In this document: piece after piece, positions 37,648 through 45,399 of the stretch
How positions within the stretch are numbered: the first letter of the stretch is position 1
Layout of the letters: each line of letters begins with the position of its first letter
Source: Betaproteobacteria bacterium
GTDB taxonomy: Bacteria; Pseudomonadota; Gammaproteobacteria; Burkholderiales; Rhodocyclaceae
Direction of reading: 5' to 3'
DNA length: 64,000 nt
NCBI GenBank assembly: GCA_016234745.1
Contig: JACRAR010000074.1
Coordinates: 1 to 64,000 of the forward strand
Made by a program: the position numbers and the translations under genes
Notes under the pieces: model-generated
Database searches by the model: none
The model's input: only the letters and a program-made list of their open reading frames with translations
What the model was told of the DNA's origin: nothing

Positions 37648-38503
37648 ATGGCTCTCGCCGTTCTCAAATCCCGCGCCCTGGCCGGCATGGATGCCGCCGA
37701 AGTCACGGTCGAGGTGCATCTTGCGGGCGGCTTGCCGGCATTCAATCTGGTCGGTCTTCCCGACACCGAGGTCAAGGAAGCGCGCGACCGGGTGCGCGCG
37801 GCAATCCAGAACTGCCGTTTCGAATTCCCGCAGCGGCGCATCACGGTCAATCTCGCACCGGCCGACCTGCCCAAGGAATCGGGCCGCTTCGACCTGCCGA
37901 TCGCGCTGGGCATCCTGATCGCCTCGGGGCAGGTCAAGGGCGCGGGACTGGACAGCTACGAGTTCGCCGGAGAGCTTGCGCTGGGCGGCGAACTGCGCAC
38001 GATCCGCGGCGCCCTGGCGATGTGCGCGGCGATGTGCCGCAACGCTCCCGCCGGCCGCAGCTTTGTGTTGCCGACTGAAAGCGCGGCGGAAGCTGCCCTG
38101 GTGAGTTCTGCAACCATCCTGCCGGCCAGATCGCTGCTGGAGGTATGCGCCCACCTGAATGCTCAGCAGCTTCTGCAACCCTACGCCGGCAAGCCAGCGC
38201 CGGCCCACCCCGAATACCCCGACCTCGCCGACATCAAGGGCCAGGCGCAAGCCAAGCGGGCGCTCGAGGTGGCGGCGGCCGGGAGCCACAGCCTGCTGCT
38301 CGCGGGTCCGCCGGGAACCGGCAAGTCGATGCTGGCGAGCCGCTTCCCCGGCATCCTGCCGCCCATGACCGACGCCGAAGCGCTGGAAAGCGCGGCAGTG
38401 CAATCGCTCGCGGGGATGTTCCGCATCGAGAATTGGGGCCGACGCCCTTATCGCGCTCCGCACCACTCGGCTTCGAGCGCGGCACTGGTGGGTGGCGGCT
38501 GGG
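37648..38503 (+). pseudogene. comM: ComM/YifB Mg-chelatase-like ATPase, 3' half lost
   Basis: The first 285 codons are a normal ComM: ALAVLKSRALAGMDAAEVTVEVH at the start, a LonC-like N-terminal domain, then the AAA+ module with Walker A GPPGTGKS (residues 220-227) and the MgChl stretch YRAPHHSASSAALVGGG. At 38503 homology stops; family members continue S-NPRPGEISLAHHGVLFLDE (Walker B), which is replaced here by WGCFI and a stop. Full-length ComM is about 500 residues. ComM is a branch-migration helicase for integrating DNA in natural transformation. No 3' half appears elsewhere in the window. Confidence 0.92.
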
Positions 38504-38509
38504 GGTGTT

Positions 38510-39511
38510 TTATTTAAGTGAGAAAATGATATATTTAAATGAGAAAAGTGATAAGTGAGAATTTTGACGATGCGGGCGACGCACTTTGCGCCGAAAGTGC
38601 GGGGAACCGCGGCTTCCTGATGCCGCGCAACTGCATTCAGCCAGACACCTTGGTGATGGCAGCAAAGGGTGCTGTGTGACGGTGCGCAGGCGCTTGTGGG
38701 CGTGTAACTGGCGTAGGATGGCCCAGCACGCCGCCTCCTGGATCGTCCCATCCGCGTACAAGGCATTGAAGCCACCATAGGCGTCGGCCTGAAGAATGCC
38801 TTTGAAGGGTTTCAGATGCGCTTGCGGATGCTCGCCGCGCCGATTCGGCGAATAGGCAAACCACACCGCTGGCGGTGTCACCGCGCCAGCCGGTCGGTCA
38901 TCTCGTACATAGGTCCACAATCGACCAGTCTTTGTCTTGCCCTCGCCGGGCGCGAGCACCGGCACCGGGGTATCATCGCCGTGTATCTTGTCGCCCGCGA
39001 GTACATGCCGTTGCAGCGCCGCCACCAGTGGGCGCATGAGCGCACTGCATTGACCGACCCAGTCGGCCAGCGTCGAACGCTCCAGTTTCACGCCTTCGCG
39101 GGCGTAGATACCGCTTTGCCGATACAACGGCAGGTGATCGCAGTATTTCGCCACCAGCACATGGGCAAGCAGACCGGGGCCGGCTAGGCCTCTGGCGATA
39201 GGCCGGCTCGGCGCCGCTGCCTGAACGATGATGTCACAGGCAGCACAAGCGAGCTTGGGTCGAATGTGCCGGATGACCCGGAAACTTGCGGGGACGTATT
39301 CGAGAACTTCCGAAACGTCCTCGCCCAGCTTCTTCAGGGCACCGCCACAGTCCGGGCAGCAGCAGTCCGATGGCAGATGTTCGACCGACTCTCGCAGTAG
39401 ATGATCAGGTAACGGTTTGCGCTTGGGTTTTGCGGGTGCGTTCGGTGTCGATTCCGACGGGGCATCCGTTACTTCGGCGCTCGCAGCCTGCTCGGCACGT
39501 ACGCATTCCAT
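38510..39511 (-). pseudogene. tnpC: IS66 TnpC transposase, truncated at both ends
   Basis: The middle is a clear IS66 TnpC: zinc-binding-type CCCPDCGGALKKLGEDVSE, HIRPKLACAACD, YCDHLPLYRQSGIYAREGV, and the DDE motifs GDKIHGDDTPVPVL and ILQADAYGGFNALYADG. After QEAACWA (about 38720) homology ends, and the frame runs into unrelated sequence to a stop, losing the catalytic Glu region. The 5' end is also missing: upstream, the sequence jumps into tnpB. It cannot be an active transposase. Confidence 0.9.
38511..38553. repeat. Tandem 21/22-bp A+T-rich repeat at the comM break
   Basis: TATTTAAGTGAGAAAATGATA (38511-38531) is followed directly by a near copy, TATTTAAATGAGAAAAGTGATA, and a third AGTGAGAA core starts at 38554. 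The block is very A+T-rich against its surroundings and lies 8 bp past the comM break. Multiple repeats near an end are typical of some insertion-sequence termini (for example IS21-type), but the family is not settled. Confidence 0.6.
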
Positions 39512-39522
39512 TTCTTCGAGGG

Positions 39523-39603
39523 AGCGAGCCCATCAAAGCCGCGACGCATGTCGGTGACACCGGCCGAAAGCCAGATGTTTGTTCCGCCGGGCAGGCTGAT
39601 CAT
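39523..39603 (-). pseudogene. tnpB: IS66 TnpB, first 27 codons only
   Basis: From ATG 39603 (overlapping the tnpA stop as ATGA) the frame reads MISLPGGTNIWLSAGVTDMR followed by RGFDGLA, the start of IS66 Orf2. Homology then stops, and the next bases belong to the interior of tnpC in another frame. The deletion therefore removed about 90 codons of tnpB and the N-terminus of tnpC. Confidence 0.85.
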
Positions 39604-39935
39604 CGCGAACGCAAGGTAGCAAGAATGGTTTGCAGAACGTCCAGATCGACCTGGCCGCGTACCGAAACGCTGGCTCGGGCGAAGCGAATATCGATGATAC
39701 CTTCCGGCACGGGCATCGTATCAACAGGCTCAGGCTCGCTAGTGATCGTCACAGGGAGCATCTGCGTTTCGGTGATGGCAGGTTTTGGTGTCAGCAACTG
39801 CCGCCGCCATTTGTGTAGTTGGTTGGCGTTGATGCCGTGGGCCATTGCTACGCCCGCAATGGAGGCGCCCAACTGGTTGCTTGCTTCTACTGCGCTTCGC
39901 TTATATTCGAGACTGTGGGTCCGTCGTTTCGCCAT
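39600..39935 (-). CDS. tnpA: IS66 TnpA accessory protein
   Basis: A 111-residue protein starting MAKRRTHSLEYKRSAVEAS, with a transposase_8-type helix-turn-helix (GASIAGVAMAHGINANQLHKWRRQLL). The C-terminal half (PEGIIDIRFARASVSVRGQVDLDVLQTILATL) is the standard IS66 Orf1 tail. ATG 39935 is chosen; the frame is open 17 codons further. It is the only intact gene of the element, and its stop overlaps the tnpB start. Confidence 0.87.
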   Translation of the reverse strand: MAKRRTHSLEYKRSAVEASNQLGASIAGVAMAHGINANQLHKWRRQLLTPKPAITETQMLPVTITSEPEPVDTMPVPEGIIDIRFARASVSVRGQVDLDVLQTILATLRSR

Positions 39936-40011
39936 ATCGTGTCCGCTAAGAATTAGGCGGACACCATCAAGCGTCCGCTTAACCAAGCTTCTACGCTTTT
40001 AGCTTTCAATA

Positions 40012-40037
40012 CCAGACGGCGCTGGCCGGACGCTTAC
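40012..40037 (-). repeat. IS66 terminal inverted repeat (one end)
   Basis: On the minus strand the sequence begins GTAAGCGTCCGGCCAGCGCC at 40037 and runs to 40012. This matches the IS66 end type and fixes the outer border of the remnant. No matching left copy is present near 38.5 kb. Confidence 0.75.
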
Positions 40038-40038
40038 T

Positions 40039-40224
40039 ACTGTCCCGACCGTGGACTTCTTCATCCTGAAGGAAGGCTTCGCCGGCTGGGTCGAATGCAA
40101 AACTGAGGACTGGTTGAAAGCGAGAGCCGAAGAATACTCAGCGCTGTATGTACCCGGCGGTAGAGCTCTTCGGTACATGGACTGTGATGACGCCGATGGC
40201 AAGCGGCCAAGACGACATCCATGA
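40039..40224 (+). pseudogene. TnsA-like PD-(D/E)xK nuclease fragment
   Basis: Starting right at the IS66 border, the frame reads TVDFFILKEGFAGWVECKTE then DWLKARAEEYSALY and stops at 40224. The D-x13-E-x-K pattern (VDFF ... VECK) is the catalytic core of TnsA-type restriction-like nucleases. VDFF-x-L-x8-GWVECK resembles, from memory, N-terminal TnsA-like domains of Tn7-like transposase fusions. No start codon remains and only about 60 codons survive, so it is a remnant cut by the IS66 insertion. The last 60 bp resemble the start of the XRE gene at 52.4 kb. Confidence 0.5.
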
Positions 40225-40425
40225 GGCGAGGCGACTGCTGACCCCTTGGGTTCGCTCCTATAGCTGAGACAAGAAATTGGGGCATAATGCATCTAAAACA
40301 AAGATGGTTTTCTGAGTCCGCTTTTCCATTTAGTAACAGGCTGACCGGAAGGTGCGTCTATTAACTGCTAGAAGGCGATACCATAATTTCCCTGATTTTG
40401 TTACGTATATCCAGCAATTACAACC

Positions 40426-41442
40426 ATGACCACGCTATCGAAGTTTTCGCTTACGGCCCGAGGCATCCTTACCGGAATGCACATCCTTCGACAGAGTAAC
40501 TACAAAGAGAAGTTTGAGCATCTGTCGCTGGTTCATAAGAACTATATTTGTGAAATGCAAGGGCAGTTGGCCGACTACGCACTGATAGCCAGAACAAAAC
40601 ATGAGGCCCTAAGGGAAGCGGTCCAAGTATATGATTCGCGTAACGGCCAGAATCCCAAGAGACGCCCATCGCTCAAGGGAGTCAGGCGGTGCCTCAGTCA
40701 GTTGACCCAATTTCTGGAACACGGCCATGCCAAAGCATGTAAAGCAACTTTTGATGCGTTGAAAGAGCACTTTTCCTTAGGCCGCAAGTCGAATCTTCAT
40801 GAGCCGAGATTCTGTATCAAACTGGTACGTAAAGGTCACGTCTTTACGTTCTTGCGTGATCGAGGGCAGTCTGGAGGATTACAGCCGATTACCGATGCAA
40901 TTCAGGAGAACACCGGGTTCCATTCCGTTGGAGAATCCGGTAACTTCTTCTTCTGCAACGACATACCAACTGAGACGAAGGGAGGTCGATATGTTAACCC
41001 GAGGCTTCGCCGTGAATGCGCGAGCGACTATTCGTCATCGTGGAGATGGTCACTCAAACGCGCTTGCTCCCGCAACCAGCCGGCGCCGGATAACAACTGG
41101 ATCAATTGTTGGAACGGCGGCGCCGATGGCAGCAATGCGGCAGCGGAGCAGTGTTACAAGTCTACTTTGATTGTGCCGATGACATTACGTTACAGCCAGG
41201 TGTCTCACGACTTCTGGACGGTTTTTGAGCAGCACGTTGACGCCGAACATCCTTTCGAGAAAGGCTCATTCGGATTTTTGTGTATGGATTGCCACGAAGA
41301 GGACTTTTTTGACATGGAGATCGATAGCCATTTTGGGTATGTCTGCGCAGACATACTTTCTCTCTTTTCCGTCGCCACGTACTTGTATACGAGCCTTTCT
41401 CCCCCCTATAGAAAAGCCACAACCATAATGAACAGAACATAA
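40426..41442 (+). CDS. Hypothetical protein with GAF-like C-terminal domain
   Basis: A 338-residue protein that I do not recognise. The N-terminal 120 residues are helical and basic. The C-terminal part (about 240-330) reads YKSTLIVPMTLRY, then GSFGFLCMDCHEEDFFD, then FGYVCADILSLFSVATYLYTSLS, which follows the GAF-domain pattern in which a new signal-binding pocket ends in a long helix. It has nine or more Cys, several in C-x-D-C or CASD contexts. No ribosome site is obvious. Codon use is less GC-biased than in flanking housekeeping genes, consistent with transfer. It ends 13 bp before the next small gene, so they are probably co-transcribed. Confidence 0.6.
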   Translation: MTTLSKFSLTARGILTGMHILRQSNYKEKFEHLSLVHKNYICEMQGQLADYALIARTKHEALREAVQVYDSRNGQNPKRRPSLKGVRRCLSQLTQFLEHGHAKACKATFDALKEHFSLGRKSNLHEPRFCIKLVRKGHVFTFLRDRGQSGGLQPITDAIQENTGFHSVGESGNFFFCNDIPTETKGGRYVNPRLRRECASDYSSSWRWSLKRACSRNQPAPDNNWINCWNGGADGSNAAAEQCYKSTLIVPMTLRYSQVSHDFWTVFEQHVDAEHPFEKGSFGFLCMDCHEEDFFDMEIDSHFGYVCADILSLFSVATYLYTSLSPPYRKATTIMNRT

Positions 41443-41455
41443 GGAGACCACTACA

Positions 41456-41677
41456 ATGAAGCTACCACTCCAGTCTATAGTTAAGCATGATTTGAGGAAG
41501 AATAAGGCAAGTCTCCGCTTGCTAAGTACCAAAAATCAGGTACCGGTACCTAATGCAAAAATGCACTTTATTGATGCAAACGACTTTCTGTTTGCTGCGG
41601 CAACCAAGTTCAACTGTATGACTCTAGACGAATACATCGAGGTCAATTGCCTGTCTAAGGCTGTAGCCAAGAAGTAG
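41456..41677 (+). CDS. Small hypothetical protein
   Basis: A 73-residue basic protein beginning MKLPLQSIVKHDLRKNKASL, with a strong AAGGAG ribosome site 10 bp upstream and 13 bp after the GAF-like gene. The middle (NAKMHFIDANDFLFAAATKFNCMTLDEYIEVNC) looks like a small alpha/beta fold. No membrane segment or signal is seen and no family is recognised. The good ribosome site and the tight linkage argue that it is real. A strong hairpin follows 31 bp later. Confidence 0.55.
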   Translation: MKLPLQSIVKHDLRKNKASLRLLSTKNQVPVPNAKMHFIDANDFLFAAATKFNCMTLDEYIEVNCLSKAVAKK

Positions 41678-41707
41678 GCACGCATTCTCTCTCTCGCTAA
41701 CCCGGAA

Positions 41708-41741
41708 GGATTGACACGATCCCGAAGGGTCGTCTCAATCC
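41708..41741. repeat. Strong hairpin after the small gene
   Basis: GGATTGACACGATCC and GGGTCGTCTCAATCC pair over 15 positions with one mismatch and one G-T wobble, around a CGAA loop. No T-run follows on either strand, so it may be an mRNA-protecting stem or a factor-dependent end rather than an intrinsic terminator. Confidence 0.5.
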
Positions 41742-41885
41742 GGTGTTCAAGAGGCCCGGCATAGAAGATGGGGCGGTCGTACACAGAGATATGGGGAATG
41801 CCTCCAGCGGTATCGCCAAGGCATAGCGCGCAGGGGATACGAGCATGGCTGAAGCATCAATCAACCGGTCGATCAAGTCCGCAGA

Positions 41886-42185
41886 ATGAGATTCTGGGGC
41901 GCAATCAAGGGTATTTCAACCCCAGCTTGGCCATCAGGCTGCGCATTGTTATCTCAACATGTCGCCGTCTTGATAGGCTACGACGTTTCAAATGGCAGGG
42001 GGGACGTTATTGTTAACGACCCATTCCCTTTATACCCGATGAGTAACTATCCGAATCCGTATCCGTATCTGAATTCAGGGGCTACATCACCCTCGCTAGG
42101 CCAATACCAATTACCCTATTTGACACTCGCACAGGGAATGCAATGGGCCAATACTATCTACCAAATTCATAGTAGAGGGTATTAG
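41886..42185 (+). pseudogene. Fragment of a papain-like/C39-type cysteine peptidase
   Basis: A 99-codon frame whose centre reads SQHVAVLIGYDVSNGRGDVIV then NDPFPLYP, the pattern around the catalytic His and Asn/Asp of AvrRpt2/C39-like papain-fold peptidases, followed by a Tyr/Pro-rich end (MQWANTIYQIHSRGY). The N-terminal half that should carry the catalytic Cys is not readable in any frame upstream, so this is probably a decayed gene. No ribosome site is evident. Confidence 0.4.
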
Positions 42186-42384
42186 TGACTCACCAATACA
42201 AGCAGGAAAGAGCGTCGTCTAAATGGCCAGAATGCGAATATCAAGAGCCCAGCCGCTGCAGCGAGGGTATAACCATGAGCAGTCGCCAGGTCAAATCATC
42301 TTTCTTGCTCATCATATTCCCCAATGTCAGGCTAATGGAGAAATGATAAGCAGAGCAGTGGCTCATTAAATGAGCCTGCCGAAA
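42186..42384. other. Short stretch without a supported gene
   Basis: On the minus strand a frame between about 42318 and 42183 reads FDLATAHGYTLAAAAGLLIF then AFWPFRRRS, which looks like a small membrane protein. It is preceded by a stop and is joined to its likely start (MMSKKDD) only by a frameshift. It is probably a decayed gene, or chance. Confidence 0.3.
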
Positions 42385-44190
42385 TTACTTCTTGCGGGAA
42401 GTTCGCTCGAAAGGCGGTGGCCAAGTCGTGAAATTTTCAGGTGCGCCGGCTGGATCTCGAACAAGAACTTCATCGGCAGGCCAATCACCGACGAAACGTG
42501 AGTAGATTGTAAGCCGTGATCCCATGTTCGAAAGTCTTATCAATATCATGTACAAGTTTGAAGCACTCTGCGATCCGATCATATCCACGATATTCTGGCT
42601 ATAGACCTCAGATTGGCCGCCGGCGGCAAAGGCACTGCAGTATTTCTCGATATCATCGCGCTCAATTATCGAAGGATCGATACGAAGCATGAGCACGTGA
42701 TCGTGGACGTCTTGGGTGACATTGTCGCGTATCAGTACGAGCAATGTGGAGAGGATTGGGCCGTTCCTGACTTCTATCAGCCCGCACCAGATATCTTGAA
42801 GACGCCTATCCCCCGAGTTGACCACGGTGTTGCCCCGTACGAAACCCTCTGGCGGCTTTACCCCGTTTGAACGGTCGCCGACAAGCGAAACCCATGTCAT
42901 GTGGCCGGGCCTAAAGCCATTGTGTGCGCTGATTGCAAACGCGAACGACTCCGCGGCGTCTGGCTGCACTTCCTCTATCGCGACCTCAGGCAACTCGGCG
43001 GACACTTCGGCAGCCCTTGTCGAACTCGACGCGGTTTCATCACCTGCCGACAGTTCCTCAATGGGATCCTTGAAGTCCGAGGATTGGAGGTTTTCTTTCG
43101 ATTCCTTGACGCGGCAGACCTTCTTTGCCGCCAGATCTGGGAACGGCACTTCGCTTTCATCGTCTATCGGTATCCCAACTGGCTGCAGAACGCTGGAAAC
43201 CGATTGCTCCGTAAGATGGGTCGTCGGGAAGTCCGGCTCGGGCATGTTTGCGAGCACTTTGTCAGGATCGCGGCTGGATGCACCGGTCACCTCAGCGCGC
43301 TTCATTAGCGACCTGCTGGTCGTATAGTAGAGCGTGAAAAACGGAAATGAATGAGTGCATCTGACGAGCTGCTCGGCGAAGAACACGCGTCGATCGCCTT
43401 GAATGATCCAACGCCCATAGACCGTCAGGTCGGTTGCCCCAAAAAACGGGAAAGTGGTCTTCGGATAGTAGCTGACGACGTTTGCCGAAGTGGCGGTGCC
43501 GCTGTTGACGATCCACCGCGCAGCACTTCTGGCCTGTCGGTCGAGCGCTATCCTTGCCACAGTTGCTGCGGCCACACCGGACAGATCCGGCGCCAGGTCG
43601 ATGTTGGCGGTAAATGTCTTCCGATTGATTCGAGCGCGGGTATAAAGCTTGTCGAGCGCAAAGGCACCCGAGAACAGCCGCTTGAGAAAGCTGCCGCTCG
43701 CGCCGAAGTAGAAGCGAACGAGTTCCATGCACGGCACGACGAATGTCGAATTGTCGTCCAACTGGATGCGTACGCACTGGGCATGAGTGTGATTCCTGTG
43801 GCTCCCGAATGCCGAGAAGGGCAACGGATACTCGGGATTCTGTCGATCGCTATTTATAGGAACGCCAACCGGCATGACCTGTGCGGTCCCTTCAGCGATA
43901 TCGAGTTGAAACGTCTCGCGCGTGGACGTATCGCGCCGGCCGGTATTGATGCCGTCTTCCCAAATGTCGCCTATGCGAAACTTGCGAAGGTAGGCCACGG
44001 GGACCGAAACAGAAATGCGCTTATCGGAATTGGATCGTACCTCGCCCGTATCCGGGTCCATTTCCCAGGGCGCGAACACCACGACGACTTTGTCCGTGGC
44101 GCCACGTATGACGTTACCGAACCATTCGAGCCGAAAAGTTCCTTCGCCCAGCCTTTCCAAGGCGCTGAAGGAGACAGATGAGTGGTCCAT
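42385..44190 (-). CDS. Uncharacterised 601-residue protein
   Basis: A long intact frame that I cannot assign. The N-terminal 330 residues look folded: FRLEWFGNVIRGATDKVVVVFAP, then STFVVPCMELVRFYFGASGS and FLKRLF, then IALDRQARSAARWIVNSG. A low-complexity acidic linker (about 340-430, many Glu, Ser, Asp) leads to a C-terminal domain (about 430-590) containing WVSLVGDRSNGVKPPEGFVR, SGDRRLQDIWCGLIEVRN and YMILIRLSNMGSRLTIY. The layout of two domains joined by an acidic linker recalls some transposition or defence-island proteins, but no catalytic motif is seen. A secreted nuclease gene lies 43 bp upstream on the same strand. Confidence 0.7.
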   Translation of the reverse strand: MDHSSVSFSALERLGEGTFRLEWFGNVIRGATDKVVVVFAPWEMDPDTGEVRSNSDKRISVSVPVAYLRKFRIGDIWEDGINTGRRDTSTRETFQLDIAEGTAQVMPVGVPINSDRQNPEYPLPFSAFGSHRNHTHAQCVRIQLDDNSTFVVPCMELVRFYFGASGSFLKRLFSGAFALDKLYTRARINRKTFTANIDLAPDLSGVAAATVARIALDRQARSAARWIVNSGTATSANVVSYYPKTTFPFFGATDLTVYGRWIIQGDRRVFFAEQLVRCTHSFPFFTLYYTTSRSLMKRAEVTGASSRDPDKVLANMPEPDFPTTHLTEQSVSSVLQPVGIPIDDESEVPFPDLAAKKVCRVKESKENLQSSDFKDPIEELSAGDETASSSTRAAEVSAELPEVAIEEVQPDAAESFAFAISAHNGFRPGHMTWVSLVGDRSNGVKPPEGFVRGNTVVNSGDRRLQDIWCGLIEVRNGPILSTLLVLIRDNVTQDVHDHVLMLRIDPSIIERDDIEKYCSAFAAGGQSEVYSQNIVDMIGSQSASNLYMILIRLSNMGSRLTIYSRFVGDWPADEVLVRDPAGAPENFTTWPPPFERTSRKK

Positions 44191-44233
44191 TCCGCTTACC
44201 GTGCTTCGAAAGCTTCATCGAAGGCGCATTACC

Positions 44234-44863
44234 TTAATACGACGACTTGTAGTCTTCCGATTCGCTCCACAGGTGATTCCAGTTGTCGGTAAAGGTCTTT
44301 GCCAATTCCGGGAAGCCACGATGAATGATGATGTTCTCGGCATTCGACTTTTGCGCTGCAGCAGTAAAATTGAAGCTTCCATTCTGCACCGACTGGCCGT
44401 CTACGATGATCACCTTGTTGTGCTGAATCCTCACTGCTTTGTCGATGCGGACGGGAATCCCGTTGGCAGCGAGGAAGTTGGCCACGCTGTTGGGATTGTC
44501 TCGTTTCCCGTTATGCTCGCGGTCAAGGACGGCGCGAACGTCAACGCCACGCTTCTTCGCTTCGACTAACGCCTTGCCTATGGGGTTCGAGGTCAGCCCA
44601 TAAGCGGCTAGCCGGATCGATTTCTTGGCTTCGCCGATAAATCGAACAGTTGCGGCAGTGCAACCGCCCTTGGGTGAGAACGCCACCTCCACTGTTCCCT
44701 TGGCCGGTAGGCTGATCGATTCATACCTATCGATCAGCTCATCAACGGCTCCTGCGATAGCGCTTGTGAAGGATTCTTTCTTAGCTAGCGCAGGGTTGCT
44801 GGCAACCAGGAGAGAGGCAATTGTTAAGTCGAGCAAGAATCTAGGCAGGGATAGCGTGCGCAC
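44234..44863 (-). CDS. Secreted phospholipase D-family nuclease (Nuc-like)
   Basis: A 209-residue exported protein with one HKD motif, like the Nuc/EDTA-resistant endonuclease family, whose dimers cut DNA without metal. A GTG at 44863 is the start, with a clear GAGGA ribosome site 7 bp upstream. The signal peptide ends SNPALA. The HKD motif is IQHNKVIIVDGQSVQNGSFN (H-x-K-x4-D, then GS-x-N). The preceding KSIRLAAYGLTSNPIGKALVEAKKRGVDVRAVLD is typical of the family. It is probably co-transcribed with the 601-residue gene downstream. Plasmid-borne Nuc proteins are similar in size. Confidence 0.87.
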   Translation of the reverse strand: MRTLSLPRFLLDLTIASLLVASNPALAKKESFTSAIAGAVDELIDRYESISLPAKGTVEVAFSPKGGCTAATVRFIGEAKKSIRLAAYGLTSNPIGKALVEAKKRGVDVRAVLDREHNGKRDNPNSVANFLAANGIPVRIDKAVRIQHNKVIIVDGQSVQNGSFNFTAAAQKSNAENIIIHRGFPELAKTFTDNWNHLWSESEDYKSSY

Positions 44864-45008
44864 AATGATTCCTCAATCGGTGCGGAAATTCCGATGATTC
44901 TAAGCTACGCATTCCCAGAATTGGCCAACCCACGAAGCAGAATCCAGCGACCACCGAAAAGGAACGTGTGAGAGTCCGTCCAGCAGCGCCAAACAAAAAG
45001 AAGTAAGG

Positions 45009-45042
45009 GCACCAAACCGGGGCTTCGGCCCCGGTTTGGTGC
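45009..45042. repeat. 15-bp perfect hairpin with TTCG loop
   Basis: GCACCAAACCGGGGC and its exact complement GCCCCGGTTTGGTGC flank a TTCG loop, giving a very stable cUUCGg stem in RNA. It lies in a 740-bp gap (44864-45606) that shows no supported gene. There is no T-run after it on the plus strand; on the minus strand a T-rich stretch (CTTCTTTTTG) follows about 12 bp later. Confidence 0.6.
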
Positions 45043-45362
45043 GGGCGCTGGCCTCCGTTGACCGATGTTCCTGCCGACGTTGATCGACTCTGCTGCTGTT
45101 GACCGCGACTCGCCGGCGAACGTCCGCTTCAGCTTTCAGCCCAAAGCCCGAGAAGTGCCCGGAGCCGCCCTTCATGCTTACGAGTTCTGGAAGGCCACTT
45201 TGGGAAGTGAAGCAGCCTTACCTGATCTACTAACCACTACACTCGATAACAATTTCACCAATCAAGCTCTATTATGGATTTGAGTATTGTTGAAGTCTCG
45301 CGCCAACGCAGTCGGCCAGGTCAGACGATGTACGCTGGGACGTATCCAGAACGCCGTGATCA

Positions 45363-45399
45363 ATAGCTATTGACTATTCACAATATCGTTTTAATTCAT
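45363..45399 (+). promoter_or_regulatory. OxyR-like site and katG promoter region
   Basis: ATAGCTATTGACTAT (45363-45377), a 7-bp spacer, then ATCGTTTTAATTCAT (45385-45399) follow the OxyR pattern ATAGnTnnnAnCTAT-N7-ATAGnTnnnAnCTAT, with 1 mismatch in the first block and 3 in the second. A possible promoter, TTGGAA at 45399 and TATCAT at 45423 with 18 bp between, directly abuts it, as OxyR activation requires. katG starts 208 bp on. Confidence 0.55.

Larger units (their letters stand above)
38717..40037 (-). mobile_element. IS66-family element remnant
   Basis: Order on the minus strand: terminal repeat ending at 40037, tnpA, the first 27 codons of tnpB, an internal deletion, then part of tnpC up to about 38717. 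The terminal repeat on the minus strand begins GTAAGCGTCCGGCCAGCGCC (40037 inward), the usual IS66 GTAAGCG-type end. The other end is not found. An intact IS66 is about 2.5 kb, so roughly half is gone. Confidence 0.87.

Noticed and set aside
41700-41745. Integron attC site
   Set aside because: A TAAC precedes the stem, but the matching GTTRRRY core and extrahelical-base pattern are not present, and no integrase or second site was seen.
42385-44190. Assignment of the 601-residue protein as Tn7 TnsE
   Set aside because: The phrase FVVPCMELVRFYF loosely recalls a stretch in TnsE and the domain-linker-domain layout is similar, but the C-terminal part does not match what I remember of TnsE and no tnsABCD genes are intact here.
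44900-45175. Minus-strand frame of 91 codons
   Set aside because: It runs through the TTCG hairpin, has no ribosome site, and has a composition typical of chance translation.
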